From contig OX422185.1 in assembly GCA_949130485.1 (NCBI GenBank), positions 8,223,127 through 8,287,126 on the forward strand: DNA of 64,000 nt, written 5' to 3'. The stretch is from Agelas oroides (taxonomy: Eukaryota; Porifera; Demospongiae; Agelasida; Agelasidae). Below are positions 1 through 15,108 of this stretch, piece after piece (within the stretch, counting starts at the first letter, position 1; each line of letters begins with the position of its first letter). Position numbers and translations under genes: made by a program. Below the pieces are notes generated by a model that was not told the DNA's origin, searched no databases, and worked only from the letters and a program-made list of their open reading frames with translations.

Positions 1-237
1 GGCTCTACTTGACCGTACTACACTATACCATTGCTCTACCTGGCTCTACTATGTTCTACCATGGCTCTACTACCCTCTACTTGACTCGACTACACCCTAC
101 CATAGCCCTAGTTCAGCTCTACTTCACTCTACTACACTCTACCATGTCTCTACTTGGCTCGACTTGACTGTACTACACTCTACCATGGCTCAACGTGGTT
201 GTCCTCGACTCTACTACATTCTACCATTGCTCTACTT

Positions 238-858
238 GGCTCGACTTGACTGTACTACACTCTACCATGGCTCAACGTGGTTGTCCTTGACTGTACTACA
301 TTCTACCATGGCTCTACTTGATACTACTTGACTACATATACTACACACTATCTTGGCTCTACTACATTCAACCATTGGTCTGCTTGATTCTTCTTGACTC
401 TACTACACTCTACCATGGCTCTACTTGGCTCTACTTGGCTCTACTTGGCTCTACTTGACTCTAGTACACTCTACCATGGCTCAACTCCATTGTACCAAGG
501 CTCTACTTGACACTACATGACTCTACTACATTCTACCATGGCTCTACCTGGCTCGACTTGACTGTACTACACTCTACCATGGCTCAACGTGGTTGTCCTT
601 GACTGTACTACATTCTACCATGGCTCTACTTCAATCTACTTGACTACATATACTACACACTATCTTGGCTCTACTACATTCAACCATTGGTCTGCTTGAT
701 TCTTCTTGACTCTACTACACTCTACCATGGCTCTACTTGGCTCTACTTGGCTCTACTTGGCTCTACTTGACTCTAGTACACTCTACCATGGCTCAACTCC
801 ATTCTACCAAGGCTCTACTTGACACTACATGACTCTACTCCATTCTACCATGGCTCTA
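238..858. repeat. 312 bp higher-order doublet inside the satellite
   Basis: Two copies, about 238-549 and 550-858, follow each other directly. Both contain the unusual words GGCTCGACTTGACTG, CAACGTGGTTGTCC, GACTACATATACTACAC and TTGGTCTGCTTGATTCTTC in the same order, each 312 bp apart. A few substitutions separate the copies. This is a local duplication of about ten basic units. Confidence 0.85.
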
Positions 859-3800
859 CTGGACTCTACTACGCTGTACCATGGCTCTACTTTGCTCTAC
901 TTGAATCTACTACACTATACCATTGCTCTACTTGGGTCTACTTCTCTCTACTACCTTCTACCATGGCTCTAATACATTCTACCATAGCTCTACTTGACTC
1001 TGTATGACCCTCCTACATTCTACCATGGATCTACTTGACTCTACTTGACTCTACTACATTCTAGCATGACTCTACTTGACTCAACTACACTCTACCATGG
1101 TTGTACGTGGCTCTCCTTGGCCCTACTACACTGTACCATGGCTCTACTTGGCTCTACTTGAGTCTACTCCACACCACCGTGGCTCTGCTTGGTTCTACTT
1201 GTCTCTACTACACTCTACCATGGCTCTACTTGGCTCTTCTTGACTGTAATACACCCTACCTTGGCTTTACTACATTCTATACCATGGCTCTACTTGACTC
1301 TACTTGAATCTACTACAGTCTACCATGGCTCTACCTGGCTCTACTTGACTGTACTACATTCTACCATGGCTCTACTTCGCTCTAGTTGACTGTACTACAC
1401 TCTACCATAGCTCTACGTGGCTCTCCTTGGCTCTACTACACTCTACCATGGCTCTACTTAGATCTACTTCACTCTATTACACCCTACCTTGACTCTACCA
1501 CATTCTACTGTGCCTCTAGTTGACTCGGCTCTAGTTGACTCTACTGCACACTAAGGTACTTGGCTCTCCTTGACTCTACTACACACTATCTTGGCTCTAC
1601 TACATTCTACCATGGCTCTAATCGACTCTACTTGACTCTACTACATTCTACCATGGCTCTACTTGGCTCTACTTGACTCTACTACACTCTACCATGGCTG
1701 TCCTTGCCTCTAATTGACTCTACTACACCCAACCATGGCTCAACTTGGATCTCTTTGATTCTGTTACACTCTACCATGGATCTACTCCATTGTACCAGGG
1801 CTCTACTTGACGTTACTTGACTGTAGGACATTCTACCATGGCTCCACTTGACTCCACTACACTGACCATAGCTCTACTTGAATCTATATGACTCTACTAC
1901 ATTCTACCATGGCTGAATATGCCTCTACTTGACCCTACTACACTCTATACCATGGCTCTACGTTGCTCACTTTGGCTCTACTACAACCTACCATGGTTCT
2001 ACCTGGCTCTACTACATTCTACTCTGCCTCTACTTGACTCTACATGACTCTACTACATTCTACCATGCCTCTACTTGACTCTACTTGCCTCTGTTATACT
2101 CTACCATAGCTCTACATGGCTCTACTACACTCTACCTTGGCTCTCCTACATTCCGTTAGAGTCTACCACATTCTACCATGGTCCTCCTTGGCTCTACTTG
2201 CCACTACTACACTTTAGCATTGCACTAACTGGTTCTACTACATTCTCCACCTTGGCTCTACTACACTCCGTTAGAGTCTACCACATTCTACCATCGTCCT
2301 CCTTGGCTCTACTTGCCACTACTACACTTTAGCATTGCACTAACTAGTTCTACTACATTCTCCCATGGCTACACCTGACTCTACTTGACTCTACTACACT
2401 CTACCATGGCTCTACTTGGCTCTAGTTGACTCTACTGCACTCTATCTTGGATCTACTACATTCTACCATGGCTCTAATCGACTCTACTTGATTCTACTAC
2501 AATCTACCATGGCTCTACCTGGCTCTGCTACTTTCTACCACACCTCCATTTGACTCTACATGAGTCTACTACATTCTACCATGGTTCTACTAGGCTCTAC
2601 TTGACTTAACTACACTCTACCTTGGCTCTACTGCACTCTACCATGGCTCTACTTGGCTCTACTTGACTCAGCTACACTCTACCTTGGCTCTACTACATTC
2701 TACCATGACTCTACTTGAATCTACGTGACTCTACTACACTCCACCATGGCTCTACCTGGCTCTACTACATTCTACTATGACTCTACTTGACTCCACATGA
2801 CTCTACTACACACTACCATGCTTCTACTAGGCTCTACTTGACTCAACTACACACTACCTTGGCACTATTACACTCTACCATGGCTCTACTTGGCTATACT
2901 TGATTCAACTACACTCTACCTGGCTCTACTAAATTCTACCATGCCTATACTGACTCTACATCACTCTACTACATTCTGCAATGGCTCTACTTGACTCTAC
3001 GTGACTCTGCTATACTCTACCATGGCTCTACTTGGCTCTACTTGACTCCACTACATTCTACCATGCCTCTACTTGACTCTATTTGCCTCTGTTATGCTCT
3101 TCCATGGCTCAACCTGGCTCTACTACACTCTACCTTGGCTCTACTACACTCTGTTACAGTTTACTACATTCTACCTTGGCCCTCGGCTCTACTTGCCACT
3201 ACTACACTTTAGCATTGCTCTAACTGGTTCTACTGCATTCTACCATGCCTCTACTTGGCTCTACATGACTCTACTACATTCTCCCATGGCTTTACTTGAC
3301 TCTACTTGACTCTACCACACTCTACCATGGCTCTACTTGGCTCTAGTTGACTCTACTGCACACTAAGGTACTTGGCTCTCCTTGACTCTACTACACACTA
3401 TCTTGGATCTACTACATTCTACCATGGCTCTAATCGACTCTACTTGACTCTACTACACTCTACCATGGCTCAACTTGGCTCTACTTGATTCTACTACACT
3501 CTACCATGGCTGTCCTTGCCTCTAATTGACTCTACTACACCCAACCATGGCTCAACTTGGATCTCTTTGACTCTGTTACACTCTACCGTGGATCTACTCC
3601 ATTGTACCATGGCTCTACTTGACGCTACTTGACTGTAGGACATTCTACCATGGCTCCACTTGACTCTACTACACTGACCATATCTGTACTTGAGTCTATA
3701 TGACTCTACTACATTCTCCCATGGCTGAATATGACTCTACTTCACCCTACTACACTCTATACCATGGATCTACATTGCTCTCTTTGGATCTACTACACAC

Positions 3801-6800
3801 TACCATGGTTCTACTAATCTCTACTTGACTCTACTACACTCTACCATGGCTCTCCTTGCCTCTACTTGACTCTACCACACCCAACCATGGCTCAACTTGG
3901 CTCTCCTTGACTCTATTACACTCTACCATGGCTCTACTCCATTGTACCATGGCTCTACTTGAGTCTAGTTGACTCTACTACACTCTACCATGGCTCTCCT
4001 TGCCTCTATTTGACTCTACTACATCCAACCATGACTCAACTTGGCTCTCCTTGACTCTGTTACACACTACCATGGCTCTACTCCATTGTACCATGGCTCT
4101 ACTTGACGCTACTTCACTGTATGAGATTCTAACATGGCTCCACTTGACTCTACTACACTGACCATAGCTCTATTTGACTCAATATGACTGTACTACATTC
4201 TACCATGGCTGAATATGACTCTACTTGACCCTACTACACTCTATACCATGGCTCTACGTTGCTCACTTTGGCTCTACTACACACTACCATGGTTCTACTA
4301 GGTTCTACTTGACTCAACTACACTCTACCTTGGCTCTACTACACTCTACCATGGCTCTACTTGGCTCTACTTGACTCAACTACACTCTACCTTCGCTCTA
4401 CTACATTCTACCATGACTCTACTTGAAACTACGTGACTCTACTACACTCTTCCATGGTTCTACCTGGCTCTACTACATTCTACTATGCCTCTACTTAACT
4501 CTACATGGCTCTACTACATTCTACCATGCCTCAACTTGATTCTACCTGCCTCTGTTATACTCTACCATGGCTCTACTTGGCTCTACTACACTCTACCTTG
4601 GCTCTACTACAATCCGTTATAGTCTACTACATTCTACCATGGCCCTCCTTGGCTCTACTTGCCACTACTACACTTTAGCATTGCACTAACAGGTTCTACT
4701 ACATACTCCCATGGCTATACTTGACTCTACTTGACTCTACTACACTCTACCATGGCTCTACATGGCTCTAGTTGACTCTACTGCACTCTATCTTGGATCT
4801 GCTACATTCTACCATGGCTCTAATCGACTCTACTTGACTCTACTCCAACCTATCATGGCTCTACCTGGCTCTGCTACTTTCTACCACGCCTCCATTTGGC
4901 TGTACATGAGTCTACTACATTCTACCATAGTTCTACTAGGCTCTACTTGACTCAACTACACTCTACCTTGGCTCTACTACACTCTACCATGGCTCTACCT
5001 GGCTCTACTTGACTCAGCTACACTCTACCTTGGATCTACTATAGTCTACCATGACTCTACTTGAATCTACGTGACTCTACTACACTCTACCATGGCTCTA
5101 CCTGGCTCTACTACATTCTACTATGCCTCTACATGACTCTACATGACTCTACTACACACAACCATAGTTCTACTAGGCTCTACTTGACTCAACTACACAC
5201 TACCTTGGCTCTATTACACTCTACCATGGCTCTACTTGACTATACTTGACTCAACTACACTCTACCTGGCTCTACAAAATTCTACCATGCCTCTACTTGA
5301 CTCTACATGACTCTACTACATTCTGCAATGGCTCTACTTGACTCTACGTGACTCTGCTATACTCTACCATGGCTGTACTTGGCTCTACTTGACTCCACTA
5401 CATTCTACCATGCCTCTACTTGACTCTACTTCCCTCTGTTATACTCTACCATGGCTCAACCTGGCTCTACTACACTCCGTTAGAGTCTACTACATTCTAC
5501 CTTGGCCCTCGGCTCTACTTGCCACTACTACACTTTAGCATTGCTCTAACTGGTTCTACTGCATTCTACCATGCCTCTACTTGACTCTACATCACTCTAC
5601 TACATTCTCCCATGGCTATACTTGACTCTACTTGACTCTACTACACTCTACCATGGCTCTACTTGGCTCTAGTTGACTCTACTGCACACTAAGGTACTTG
5701 GCTCTCCTTGACTCTACTACACTCTATCTTGGATCTCCTACATTCTACCATGGCTCTAATCGAACCTACTTGACTCTACTACACTCTAGCATGGCTCAAC
5801 TTGGCTCTACTTGACTCTACTACACTCTACCATTGCTGTCCTTGCCTCTACTTGACTCTACTACACCCACCCATGGCTCAACTTGGATCTCTTTGACTCT
5901 GTTACACTCTACCGTGGATCTACTCCATTGTACAAGGGCTCTACTTGACGTTACTTGACTGTAGGACATTCTACCACGGCTCCACTTGACTCTACTACAC
6001 TGACCATAGCTCTACTTTACTCTATATGACTCTACTACATTCTACCATGGCTGAATATGAATCTTCTTCACCTTACTACACTCTATACCATGGCTCTACG
6101 TTTCTCTCTTTGGATCTACTACACACTACCATGGTTCTACTAAGCTCTACTTGACTCAACTTGACTCTAATACACTCTACCATGGCTCTACTTGACTCTA
6201 CTTGACTCTACTACACTCTACCATGGCTCTCCTTGCCTCTACTTGACTCTACTCCACCCAACCATGGCTCAACTTGGCTCTCCTTGAATCTATTACACTC
6301 TACCATGGCTCTACTCCATTGTACCATTGCTGAACTTGACTCTACTTGACACTACTACACTCTACAATGGCTCTCCTTGCCTCTATTTGACTCTATACTA
6401 CATCCAACCATGGCTTAACTTGGCTCTCCTTGACTCTGTTACACTCTACCATGGCTCTACTCCATTGTACCATGGCTCTACTACATTCTACTATGCCTCT
6501 ACTTGATTCTACATGACTCTACTACATTCTACCATGCCTCTACTTGACTCTACTTGCCTCTGTTATACTCTACCATGGCTCTACTTGGCTCTACTACACT
6601 CTACCTTGGCTCTACTACACTCCGTTAGTGTCTACTACATTCTACCATGGTCCTCCTTGGCTCTACTTGCCACTACTACACTTTAGCATTGCACTAACTG
6701 GTTCTAATACATTCTCCCATGGCTACACTTGACTCTACTTGACTCTACTTCACTCTACCATGGCTCTACTTGGCTCTAGTTGACTCTACTGCACACTAAG

Positions 6801-9800
6801 ATACTTGGCTCTCCTTTACTCTATTACACTCTATCTTGGATCTACTACATTCTACCATGGCTCTAATCGACTCTACTTGACTCTACTACAATCTACCATG
6901 GCTCTACCTGGCTCTGCTGATTTCTACCATGCCTCCACTTGACTCTATATGAGTCTACTACATTCTACCATGGTTCTACTAGGCTCTACTTGACTCAACT
7001 ACACACTACCTTGGCTCTACTACACTCTACCATGGCTCTACTTGGCTATATTTGACTCAACTACACTCTACATGGCTCTGCTAAATTCTACCATGCCTCT
7101 ACTTGACTCTACATGACTCTACTACATTCTGCAATTGCTCTACTTGACTCTACGTGACTCTGCTATACTCTACCATGGCTCTACTTGACTCTACTTGACT
7201 CCACTACATTCTACCATGCCTCTACTTGACTCTACTTGCCTCTGTTGTACTCTACCATGGCTCAACTACACTCCGTTAGAGTCTACTACATTCTACCTTG
7301 GCCTTCGGCTCTACTTGCCACTACTTCACTTTAGCATTGCTCTCACTGGTTCTACTGCATTCCACCATGCCTCTACTTGACTCTACATGACTCTACTACA
7401 TTCTCCCATGGCTATACTTGACTCTACTTGACTCTACTACACTCTACCATGGCCCTACTTGGCTCTAGTTCACTATACTACACTCAATGATGGCTCTACT
7501 TGGCTATGCTTGACTCTACTACACACTATCTTGGCTCTACTACATTCTACCATGGCTCTACTTGGCTCTACTTGACTCAACTACACTCTACCTTGGCTCT
7601 ACTACACTCTTCCATGGCTGTACTTTCCTCTGCTTGACTCAACTACACTGTACTTGGCTCTACTAAATTCTACAATGCTTCTACTTGACTCTACATGACT
7701 CTACTACATTCTGCAATGACTCTACTTGACTCTACGTGACTGTGCTATACTCTACCATGGCTCTACTTGGATCTACTTGACTCCACTACATTCTTCCATG
7801 CCTCTACTTGACTCTACTTGCCTCTGTTATACTCTACCATGGCTCTACCTGGCTCTACTACACTCTACCTTGGCTCTACTACACTCCGTTAGAGTCTACT
7901 ACATTCTACCTTGGCCCTCCTTGGCTCTACTTGCCACTACTACACTTTAGCATTGCTCTAACTGGTTCTACTGCATTCGAACATGCCTCTACTTGACTCT
8001 ACATGACTCTACTACATTCTCCCATGGCTATACTTGACTCTACTTGACTCTACTATACTCTACCATGGCCCTACTTGGCTCTAGTTCACTATACTACACA
8101 CAATGATGGCTCTACTTGGCTATCCTTGACTCTACTACACACTATCTTGGCTCTACTACATTCTACCATGGCTCTAATCAACTCTACTTGACTCTACTTC
8201 ACTCTACCATGGCTCTACTTCACTCTACTTGACTCTACTACACTCTACCATGGCTCAACTTGGCTCTGCTTGACTCTACTACACTCTACCATGGCTGTCC
8301 TTGCCTCTACTTGACTCTACTACACCCAACCATGGCTCAACTTGGATCTCTTTGACTCTGTTACACTCTACCGTGGATCTACTCCATTGTACCAGGGCTC
8401 TACTTGACGCTACTTGACTGTAGGACATTCTACCATGGCTCCACTTGACTCTACTACACTGACCATAGCTCTACTTGAATCTATATGACTCTACTACATT
8501 CTACCATGGCTGAATATGACTCTACTTCACCTTACTACACTCAATACCATGGCTCTACGTTGCTCTCTTTGGATCTACTACACACTACCATGGTTCTACT
8601 AAGCTCTACTTGACTCTACTTGACTCTACTTGACTCTACATGCCTCTACTACACTCTACCATGGCTCTCCTTGCCTCTACTTGACTCTACTACACCCAAC
8701 CATGGCTCAACTTGGCTCTCCTTGAATCTATTACACTCTACCATGGCTCTACTCCATTGTACCATGGCTGTACTTGACTCTACTTGACTCTACTACACTC
8801 TACCATGGCTCTCCTTGCCTCTATTTGACTCCATACTACATCCAGCCATGGCTCAACTTGGCTCTCCTTGACTCTGTTACACTCTACCATGGCTCTACTC
8901 CATTGTTACAGTACCATGGCTCTACTTGATGCTACTTGACTGTAGGAGATTCTAACATGGCTCCACTTGACTCCACTACACTGACCATAGCTCTATTTGA
9001 CTCTATATGACTGTACTACATTCTACAATGGCTGAATATGACTCTACTTGACCCTACTACACTCTATACCATGGCTCTACGTTGCTCACTTTGGCTCTAC
9101 TACAACCTACTATGGTTCTACCTGGCTCTACTACATTCTACTATGCCTCTACTTGACTCTACATGACTCTACTACATTCTACCATGCCTCTACTTGACTC
9201 TACTTGCCTCTGTTATACTCTACCATGGCTCTACTTGGCTCTACTACACTCCGTTAGAGTCTACTACATTCTACCATGGTCCTCCTTGGCTCTACTTGCC
9301 ACTACTACACTTTACCATTGCACTAACTGGTTCTACTACATTCTCCCATGGCTACACTTGACTCTACTTGACTCTACTACACTCTACCATGGCTCTACTT
9401 GGCTCTAGTTGACTCTACTGCACACTAAGATACTTGGCTCTCCTTTACTCTTCTACACTCTATCTTGGATCTACTACATTCTACCATGGCTCTAATCGAC
9501 TCTACTTGACTCTACTACACTCTACCATGGCTGTCCTTGCCTCTACTTGACACTACTACACCCAACCATGGCTCAACTTGGCTCTCTTTGACTCTGTTAC
9601 ACTCTACCGTGGATCTACTCCATTGTACAATGGCTCTACTTGATACTACTTGACTGTAGGACATTCTACCATGGCTCCACTTGACTCTACTACACTGACC
9701 ATAGCTCTACTTGAGTCTATAAAACTCTACTACATTCTACCATTACTCAATATGACTCTACTTGACCCTACTTCACTCAATATCATGGCTCTACGTTGCT

Positions 9801-12474
9801 CTCTTTGGATCTACTACACACTACCATGGTTCTACTAGGCTCTACTTGACTCAACTACACACTACCTTGACTCAACTACACTCTACCTTTGCTCTACTAC
9901 ATTCTACCATGACTCTACTTGGAACTACGTGACTCTACTACACACCACCATGGTTCAACCTGGCTCTACTACATTCTACTATGCCTCTACTTCACTCTAC
10001 ATGACTCTACTACATTCTACCATGCCTCTAGTTGACTCTACTTGCCTCTGTTATACTCTACCATGGCTCTACTTGGCTCTACTACACTCCGTTAGAGTCT
10101 ACTACATTCTACCATTGCCTGATCCTTTGCTCTACTTGCCACTACTACACTTTAGCATTGCTCTAATTATAACTAGATCTACTACATTCTCCCATGCCTA
10201 TACTTGACTCTACTTGACTCTACTACACTCTACCATGGGTCTACTTGACTCTACTTGACTCAACAACACTCTACCATGGGTCTACTTGGCACTAGTTGAC
10301 TCTACTGCACACTAAAATACATGGCTCTCCTTGACTCTACTACACTCTATCTTGGATCTACTACATTCTACCATGGATCTAATCGACTCTACTTGCCTCC
10401 ACTACACCCTACCATGGCTATACCTGGCTCTACTACTTTCTACCATGCCTCCACCTGACTCTACATGAGTCTACTACATTCTACTATGGTTCTACTAGGC
10501 TCTACTTGACTCAACTACACTCTACCTTGGATCTACTACACTCTACCATGGCTCTACTTGACTCTACTTGACTCAACTACACTCTACCTTGGCTCTACTA
10601 CACTCTACCATGGTTCTACTTGGCTCTACTTGACTGAACTACACTCTACCTGGCTCTACTACATTCTACTATTCCTCTACTTGACTCTACATGACTCTAC
10701 TACATTCTGCAATGTCCCTACTTGACTCTACATGACTCTGCTATACTCTACCATGGCTCTACTTGGCTCTACTCGACTCTACTACATTCTACCATGCCTC
10801 TACTTCACTCTACTTGCCTCTGTTATACTCTACCATGGCTGTACTTGGCTCTACTACACTCTACCTTGGCTCTACTACAATCCGTTAGAGTCTACTACAT
10901 TCTACCATGGCCCTCCTTGGCTCTACTTGCCACTACTACACCTTAGCATTGCACTAACTGGTTCTACTACATTCTCCCATGGCTATACTTGACTGTACTT
11001 GACTCTACTACACTCTACCATGGCTCTACTTGGCTCTACTTGACTCAACTACACTCTACCTTGACTCTACTACACTCTACCATTGCTCTACTTGGCTCTA
11101 CTTGACTCAACTACACTCTACCTGGCTCTACTACATTCTCCCATGCCTCTACTTGACTCTACATGACTCTACTACATTCTGCAATGGCTCTACTTGACTC
11201 TACGCGACTCTGCTATACTCTACCATGGCTCTACTTGACTCTACTTGACTCTACTACATTCTACCATGCCTATACTTGACTTTACTTGCCTCTGTTACAC
11301 TCTACCATGGCTCTCCCTGGCTCTACTACACTCTACCTTCACTCTACTACACTCCATTAGAGTCTACTACATTGTACCTTGGCCCTCCTTGGCTCTACTT
11401 GCCACTACTACACTTTAGCATTGCTCTAACTGGTTCTACTGCATTCTACCATGCCTCTACTTGACTCTACATGACTCTACTACATTCTCCCATGGCTATA
11501 CTTGGCTCTACTTGACTCTACTAAACTATACCATTGCTCTACCTGACTCTACTTGTCTCCAGTACATTCTGCCATGGCCCTACTACATTCTTTCATAGCT
11601 CTACTTGACTCTCGATGACTGTACTACATTCTACAAAGGCTCCACTTGACTTTACTTGACTCTACAACAGTTAAGCATGGTTTTACGTGGCTCTTCTTGG
11701 CTCTAGTTATCACTACAACAAGCTCCACTACATTCTACAATGGCTCTACCTCACTCTATTTGACTCTACTACACTTTACCATGACTCTACCGGGCTCTAC
11801 TACATTCTACCATGCCTCTACATGACTCTACATGACTCTACCACATTCCACCAAGGCTCTACTTGACTCCATATGAGTCTACTACATTCTACCATGGCTC
11901 TACTTGACTCTGCTACACTGTACCATGGCTCTACTTGACTCTACTTCACTCTTCTACATTCGACCATGGTTCTACCTGACTCGACGTGACGGTACTACAT
12001 TCTACCATTCCTCTACTTGTCTCTACATCACTCCATTACATTTTACCATAGCTTTACTTCACTCTACTTGACTCTACTACAATCTCCCATGGCTCTACTT
12101 GACTCTATACTTGACTCTACTACACTCTACCTTGGCTCTACTACATTCTACCATGACTCCACTTGAAACTATGTGACTCTATTACACTCTACCATGATTC
12201 TACCTGACTCTACTACATTCTACTATGCCTCTACTTGACTCTACATGAATCTACTACATTCTACCATGCCTCTTCTTGACTTTACTTGCCTCTGTTATAC
12301 TCTACCATGGCTCTACTTGGCTCTACTACACTCTACCTTGGCTCTACTACACTCCGTTAGAGTCTACTACACTGTACCATGGCCCTCCTTGGCTCTACTT
12401 GCCACTACTACACTTTAGCATTGCTCTAACTGGTTCTACTACATTCTCCCATGGCTATACTTGACTCTATTTGA

Positions 12475-15108
12475 CTCTACTGCACTCTACCATGGCTCTA
12501 CTTGGCTCTAGTTGACTCTACTGCACACTAAGATACTTGGCTCTACTTGACTCTACTACACCCAGCCAATGCTCAACTTGGCTCTCCTTGACTCTATTAC
12601 ACTCTACCACGGCTCTACTCCATTGTACCATGGTTCTACTTGACTCTACGTGACTCTACTACACTCTACCATGGCTCTCCTTGCCACTACTTGACTCTAC
12701 TACACCCAACCAGTGCTCAACTTGGCTCTCCTTGACTCTAATACACTCTACCATGGCTCTACTCCATTGTACCATGGCTCTACTTGACGCTACTTGACTG
12801 TAGGACATTCTAACATGGCTCCACTTGACTCTACTACACTGACCATACCTCTACTTGACTCTATATCACTCTACTACATTTTACCATGGCTGAGTATGAC
12901 TCTACTTGACCCTACTACACTCTATACCATGGCTCTACGTTGCTCTCTTTGGCTCTACTACACACTACCATGGTTCTACTAGGCTCTACTTGACTCAACT
13001 ACACTCTGCCTGGGCTCTACTACAATCTACCATGGCTCTACTTGGCTCTACTTGACTCAACTACACTCTACCTTGGATCTACTACATTCTACCATGACTC
13101 TACTTGAAACTACGTGACTCTACTACACTCTACCATGATTCTACCTGGCTCTACTACATTCTACTATGCCTCTACTTGACTCTACATGACTCTACTACAC
13201 TCTACCTTGGCTCTTCTACATTCTACCATGACTCTACTTGAAACTACGTGACTCTACTACACTCCACCATGGTTCTACCTGGCTCTACTACATTCTACTA
13301 TGCCTCTACTTGACTCTACATGACTCTACTACGTTCTACCATGCCTCTAATTGACTCTACTTGCCTCTGTTATACTCTACCATGGCTCTCCTTGGCTCTA
13401 CTACACTCTACCATGGTCCTCCTTGGCTCTACTTGCCACTACTACACTTTAGCATTGCTCTAACTGGTTCTACTACATTCTCCCATGGCTATACTTGAGT
13501 CAACTTGACTCTACTACACTCTACCACGGCTCTACTTGACTCTAGTTGACTCTACTGCACACTAAGATACTTGGCTCTACTTGACTCTACTACACCCAGC
13601 CAATGCTCAACTTGGCTCTCCTTGACTCTATTACACTCTACCATGGCTCTACTCCATTGTACCATGGTTCTACTTGACTCTACGTGACTCTACTACACTC
13701 TACCATGGCTCTCCTTGCCACTACTTGACTCTACTACACCCAACCAGTGCTCAACTTGGCTCTCCTTGACTCTAATACACTCTACCATGGCTCTACTCCA
13801 TTGTACCATGGCTCTACTTGACGCTACTTGACTGTAGGACATTCTAACATGGCTCCACTTGACTCTACTACACTGACCATACCTCTACTTGACTCTATAT
13901 CACTCTACTACATTTTACCATGGCTGAGTATGACTCTACTTGACCCTACTACACTCTATACCATGGCTCTACGTTGCTCTCTTTGGCTCTACTACACACT
14001 ACCATGGTTCTACTAGGCTCTACTTGACTCAACTACACTCTGCCTGGGCTCTACTACAATCTACCATGGCTCTACTTGGCTCTACTTAACTCATCTACAC
14101 TCTACCTTGGATCTACTACATTCTACCATGACTCTACTTGAAACTACGTGACTCTACTACACTCTACCATGATTCTACCTGGCTCTACTACATTCTACTA
14201 TGCCTCTACTTGACTCTACATGACTCTACTACACTCTACCTTGGCTCTACTACATTCTACCATGACTCTACTTGAAACTACGTGACTCTACTACACTCCA
14301 CCATGGTTCTACCTGGCTCTACTACATTCTACTATGCCTCTACTTGACTCTACATGACTCTACTACGTTCTACCATGCCTCTAATTGCCTCTACTTGCCT
14401 CTGTTATACTCTACCATGGCTCTCCTTGGCTCTACTACACTCTACCATGGTCCTCCTTGGCTCTACTTGCCACTACTACACTTTAGCATTGCTCTAACTG
14501 GTTCTACTACATTCTCCCATGGCTATACTTGAGTCAACTTGACTCTACTACACTCTACCACGGCTCTACTTGACTCTAGTTGACTCTACTGCACACTAAG
14601 ATACTTGGCTCTACTTGACTCTACTACACCCAGCCAATGCTCAACTTGGCTCTCCTTGACTCTATTACACTCTACCACAGCTCTACTCCATTGTACCATG
14701 GTTCTACTTGACTCTACGTGACTCTACTATACTCTACCATGGCTCTCCTTGCCACTACTTGACTCTACTACACCCAACCAGTGCTCAACTTGGCTCTCCT
14801 TGACTCTAATACACTCTACCATGGCTCTACTCCATTGTACCATGGCTCTACTTGACGCTACTTGACTGTAGGACATTCTAACATGGCTCAACTTGACTCT
14901 ACTACACTGACCATACCTCTACTTGACTCTATATCACTCTACTACATTTTACCATCTATACCATGGCTCTACGTTGCTCTCTTTGGCTCTACTACACACT
15001 ACCATGGTTCTACTAGGCTCTACTTGACTCAACTACACTCTGCCTGGGCTCTACTACAATCTACCATGGCTCTACGTGGCTCTACTTGACTCAACTACAC
15101 TCTACCTT
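12475..15108. repeat. 1034 bp higher-order unit, about three copies
   Basis: Marker words such as CACCCAGCCAATGCTC occur near 12560, 13594 and 14628, spaced by 1034 bp. A block with the rare word GACTGTAGGACATTC starts near 12794, 13828 and 14862, again 1034 bp apart. Copies 1 and 2 are nearly identical. The third is shortened, lacking about 35 bp around 14955. Boundaries are approximate because all flanks are the same satellite family. Confidence 0.85.
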
